In this document: positions 13,191-14,970 of the stretch, piece by piece
Numbering within the stretch: position 1 is the stretch's first letter
Layout of the letters: every line of letters begins with the position of its first letter
NCBI GenBank assembly: GCA_919902485.1
Contig: CAKKRB010000020.1
Coordinates: 1-14,970 of the forward strand
DNA: 14,970 nucleotides
DNA from: Omnitrophica bacterium GWA2_41_15
GTDB lineage: Bacteria; Omnitrophota; Gorgyraeia; Gorgyraeales; Gorgyraeaceae
Direction of reading: 5' to 3'
The notes under the pieces: model-generated
The model's input: only the letters and a program-made list of their open reading frames with translations
What the model was told of the DNA's origin: nothing
The model's database searches: none
Made by a program: the position numbers and the translations under genes

Positions 13191-14970
13191 CTAAATTTGT
13201 TTTAAAAAATCTGTTATATTGCAGTCCTTGGTGAACCGAAGCATATAGCAAGGGATTTCATTTGATATATCTCTTATCAATAAAAGCATCTTCTCCCACC
13301 ACTCAGCAGTAACAAATGGCCTTATTAGACAGGCAAGGAGTTTATCCTTAATAATTTTCTTATCCTTAAGTAATTCCAGACTATTGCTGCCTGACTTCTC
13401 CAAAAATAAAATAGCCTTTAAAGGACCTGAATTAGCTGATATTGAAGAGATCTCACCATGGCTCCATGTGCCATAAATCCTGAAACCTGAAGAACCCCTT
13501 CTGATAATTACCCTGTCATCGCAGAGTATTTCTGCTTTATCTCCCAATATCTTTATGATAGTAGACTTGCCTGAATTAGAATGACCTACAAATAAAAATC
13601 CCTTTCCATCCAGAATTACGCCACTGGAATGCAGATAGCAGCCCTTTCTGTAGGCTAAGAGCTGCGCCAGGAGAATCTGGTCTGTAGGAAAATTGGTGAG
13701 GGAATGCAGATTTCCTTCGCGAAATGGTTTTTTAATCTTATTATATATCCTTCCCCGGCTATAATCGTGATTAAATATTGCCAACTGGTGTATAGGTTTA
13801 TCATATGCAAGAGAAGAAATTCCAGTATATATCCATGAATTTTCTTTTTTGTAGATTGCCCAAGGTTCTTTACGATATACCTCTTGACCCAGGTCTTTAC
13901 CATCTATGTCAGGTAAATAAAAATGGTGTTTTATGAAAATAGTGTCCTCTCCAGGGCCGTCTACCTCAAAAAGCTTAAATTTAGGCTGAAAGGTTGTATC
14001 GCTGATAGGCAGGTCAGAGTCTACTTGTATGGTAAGACCTGCTACTTTATAATAACGCCTGTGATTTTTCTTCCAATAATCTTTAAATTTTTTGTTCTCT
14101 CTTGCTACCTCACAAAGATACTCAACCTTGGCTGAAAATCTTCCATGCTCGAGATAGCCGTAAACCGGACACCATCTACAATCTTTTCTTAACTGGCAAG
14201 AGCCGCAGTTATTCAGATATTCCTCATCGCCTTTAATCCTCGCGGGTAAGGACGGTATAAATCCTTCCCAACCTTTTTTAAAACTTCCTTTTCTTAAATC
14301 ATAGCGAAAATCGGGTTCTTTAATAAAGCAGCAAAAGCTCATCTTGCCATAAGGGTCAATATGAAATTCTCGCCCTGAAGTCACGCAATATGAAAACAAT
14401 GTACTGTCTTCTTTGACAGAGCAACAACTATGTTCTTCCTCTATAAGCTCTTCGTAAGATAAATCAGGCTGGTCAAGCTGAACTACATCTTTTGCGTTAA
14501 GCCGCTGACGCTTGATTTCCTCGTTTATGCCTTCATCTCTATAAGCAGATAGATATAACCATGGCGCTCCTATCCGCCACGTACGGCTCAAAGATTCTGC
14601 CAGACGTATCATAGCTTTAAACTGATGGTAGTTATCCTTCATTGGGATAAGTTGAACTATAAAACCTGCTCCAGCTTCTTTTAAATATGCAAATCCTTGC
14701 ATCGTGGCTTCAAATGAACCGGGATTACGCGTAATGTGGTCATGCACAGCAGCTGTGGCGCCGTAAAGGGGAATCATCTTGGTTCCTCTTTTTTTGAAAA
14801 GATGAGCGGCCTTGAGATTAACAAGCGAACCATTCGTATTGATCGAATAAGAAGCGGAATTGTTGGTAATATACTCGAATATCTCTGTAAAGTCGTTTCT
14901 AAGCATTGGCTCGCCGCCGGATATATTCCATTCACGGCATCCCATCTTTTTTGCAGCATCCACTATCTTT
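13191..14970 (-). CDS. Radical SAM/SPASM protein fused to HPr-kinase-like domain (5' end cut by window)
   Basis: The reading frame runs off the right edge, so the N-terminus with the CxxxCxxC cluster motif is missing; at least 592 residues are present. Numbering from the GTG at 14963, SGGEPMLRNDF (15-25) is the SAM-binding motif and the SPASM cysteines are C180, C181, C193, C211, C212, C253, C256, C262, C265 and C284. After a basic linker (290-305), YYKVAGLTIQVDSDLP (304-319) starts an HPrK-related module with the P-loop FVGHSNSGKSTI (458-469), the preceding His445, the acidic LCDDRVII (480-487) and WSHGEISSIS (500-509). HPrK-like proteins phosphorylate serines; homologues in lasso-peptide clusters phosphorylate precursor peptides. 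The whole is one uninterrupted frame, so it is a fusion of peptide-modifying and kinase-like parts. It lies just upstream of radical SAM gene 2. Kinase activity is inference; the gene could instead use ATP only for regulation. Confidence 0.87.
   Translation of the reverse strand, partial: KIVDAAKKMGCREWNISGGEPMLRNDFTEIFEYITNNSASYSINTNGSLVNLKAAHLFKKRGTKMIPLYGATAAVHDHITRNPGSFEATMQGFAYLKEAGAGFIVQLIPMKDNYHQFKAMIRLAESLSRTWRIGAPWLYLSAYRDEGINEEIKRQRLNAKDVVQLDQPDLSYEELIEEEHSCCSVKEDSTLFSYCVTSGREFHIDPYGKMSFCCFIKEPDFRYDLRKGSFKKGWEGFIPSLPARIKGDEEYLNNCGSCQLRKDCRWCPVYGYLEHGRFSAKVEYLCEVARENKKFKDYWKKNHRRYYKVAGLTIQVDSDLPISDTTFQPKFKLFEVDGPGEDTIFIKHHFYLPDIDGKDLGQEVYRKEPWAIYKKENSWIYTGISSLAYDKPIHQLAIFNHDYSRGRIYNKIKKPFREGNLHSLTNFPTDQILLAQLLAYRKGCYLHSSGVILDGKGFLFVGHSNSGKSTIIKILGDKAEILCDDRVIIRRGSSGFRIYGTWSHGEISSISANSGPLKAILFLEKSGSNSLELLKDKKIIKDKLLACLIRPFVTAEWWEKMLLLIRDISNEIPCYMLRFTKDCNITDFLKQI

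Noticed and set aside
13189..13251. Longer radical SAM enzyme 2 starting at TTG 13251
   Set aside because: It would overlap the previous gene by 61 bases, has no Shine-Dalgarno, and the extra residues read as out-of-frame sequence of the neighbour; the ATG at 13188 matches the length of enzyme 1.
13800..14300. Possible frameshifted fusion of two genes (SPASM and HPrK-like)
   Set aside because: The frame is uninterrupted with sensible residues through the linker, so a real fusion is the simpler reading; an assembly error cannot be fully excluded from one sequence.
1..14970. CRISPR arrays, tRNA or rRNA genes, insertion sequences, attachment sites, toxin-antitoxin pairs
   Set aside because: I looked for spaced repeats, cloverleaf ends, transposase motifs and terminal inverted repeats and saw none.

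Overview
The window is AT-rich, tightly packed bacterial DNA with short gaps, many ATGA/TAATG overlaps and several TTG or GTG starts. The gene mix suggests an uncultured anaerobe, perhaps Omnitrophota or a deltaproteobacterial relative. It combines exopolysaccharide genes with two ExeA-type ATPases and a radical-SAM peptide-modification locus rich in stand-alone PqqD proteins. That placement is a guess from gene content; no rRNA or marker gene is present. No stretch over 300 bases lacks a gene.

Left part (about 24-6704, all on the minus strand, read right to left): an envelope-polysaccharide operon. Its order is a PIG-L/LmbE deacetylase, a DegT/DnrJ/EryC1/StrS sugar aminotransferase, a WbqC-family protein, a WecA/MraY-type polyprenyl-phosphate sugar-phosphate transferase, two tandem ExeA-like AAA ATPases, an HD-GYP protein with a Pro/Lys/Glu-rich N-terminus, and a 57-residue two-helix membrane protein. 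A perfect 14-bp hairpin followed by a U-tract ends it.

Right part (6778-14970): what looks like a RiPP (ribosomally made, post-translationally modified peptide) locus in four blocks. (i) Minus strand: PqqD-like recognition protein 1, an S26/SipW-like signal peptidase and radical SAM/SPASM enzyme 1, all overlapping. (ii) Plus strand, divergent: a DrrA-like ABC ATPase and an ABC-2 permease, then PqqD-like protein 2 with its own promoter. (iii) Minus strand: a 59-residue Cys-containing putative precursor peptide (11771-11950) behind a near-consensus promoter, then a UPF0489 protein with arginase-type metal motifs. (iv) Minus strand: a radical SAM/SPASM protein fused to an HPr-kinase-like domain and cut by the right window edge, then radical SAM/SPASM enzyme 2.

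Proposed working model (inference): the leader of the precursor, with a Lys-Pro...Pro-Glu-Glu-Ala-Val-Leu...Cys-Lys pattern, is bound by one or both PqqD proteins. SPASM enzymes then modify its Cys/Thr-rich C-terminal part, the UPF0489 enzyme may convert Arg to ornithine, and the HPrK-like domain may phosphorylate a residue such as the C-terminal Ser. The S26-like protease may remove the leader and the ABC pair may export the product. The combination of enzymes around one short peptide is the most interesting content of the window.
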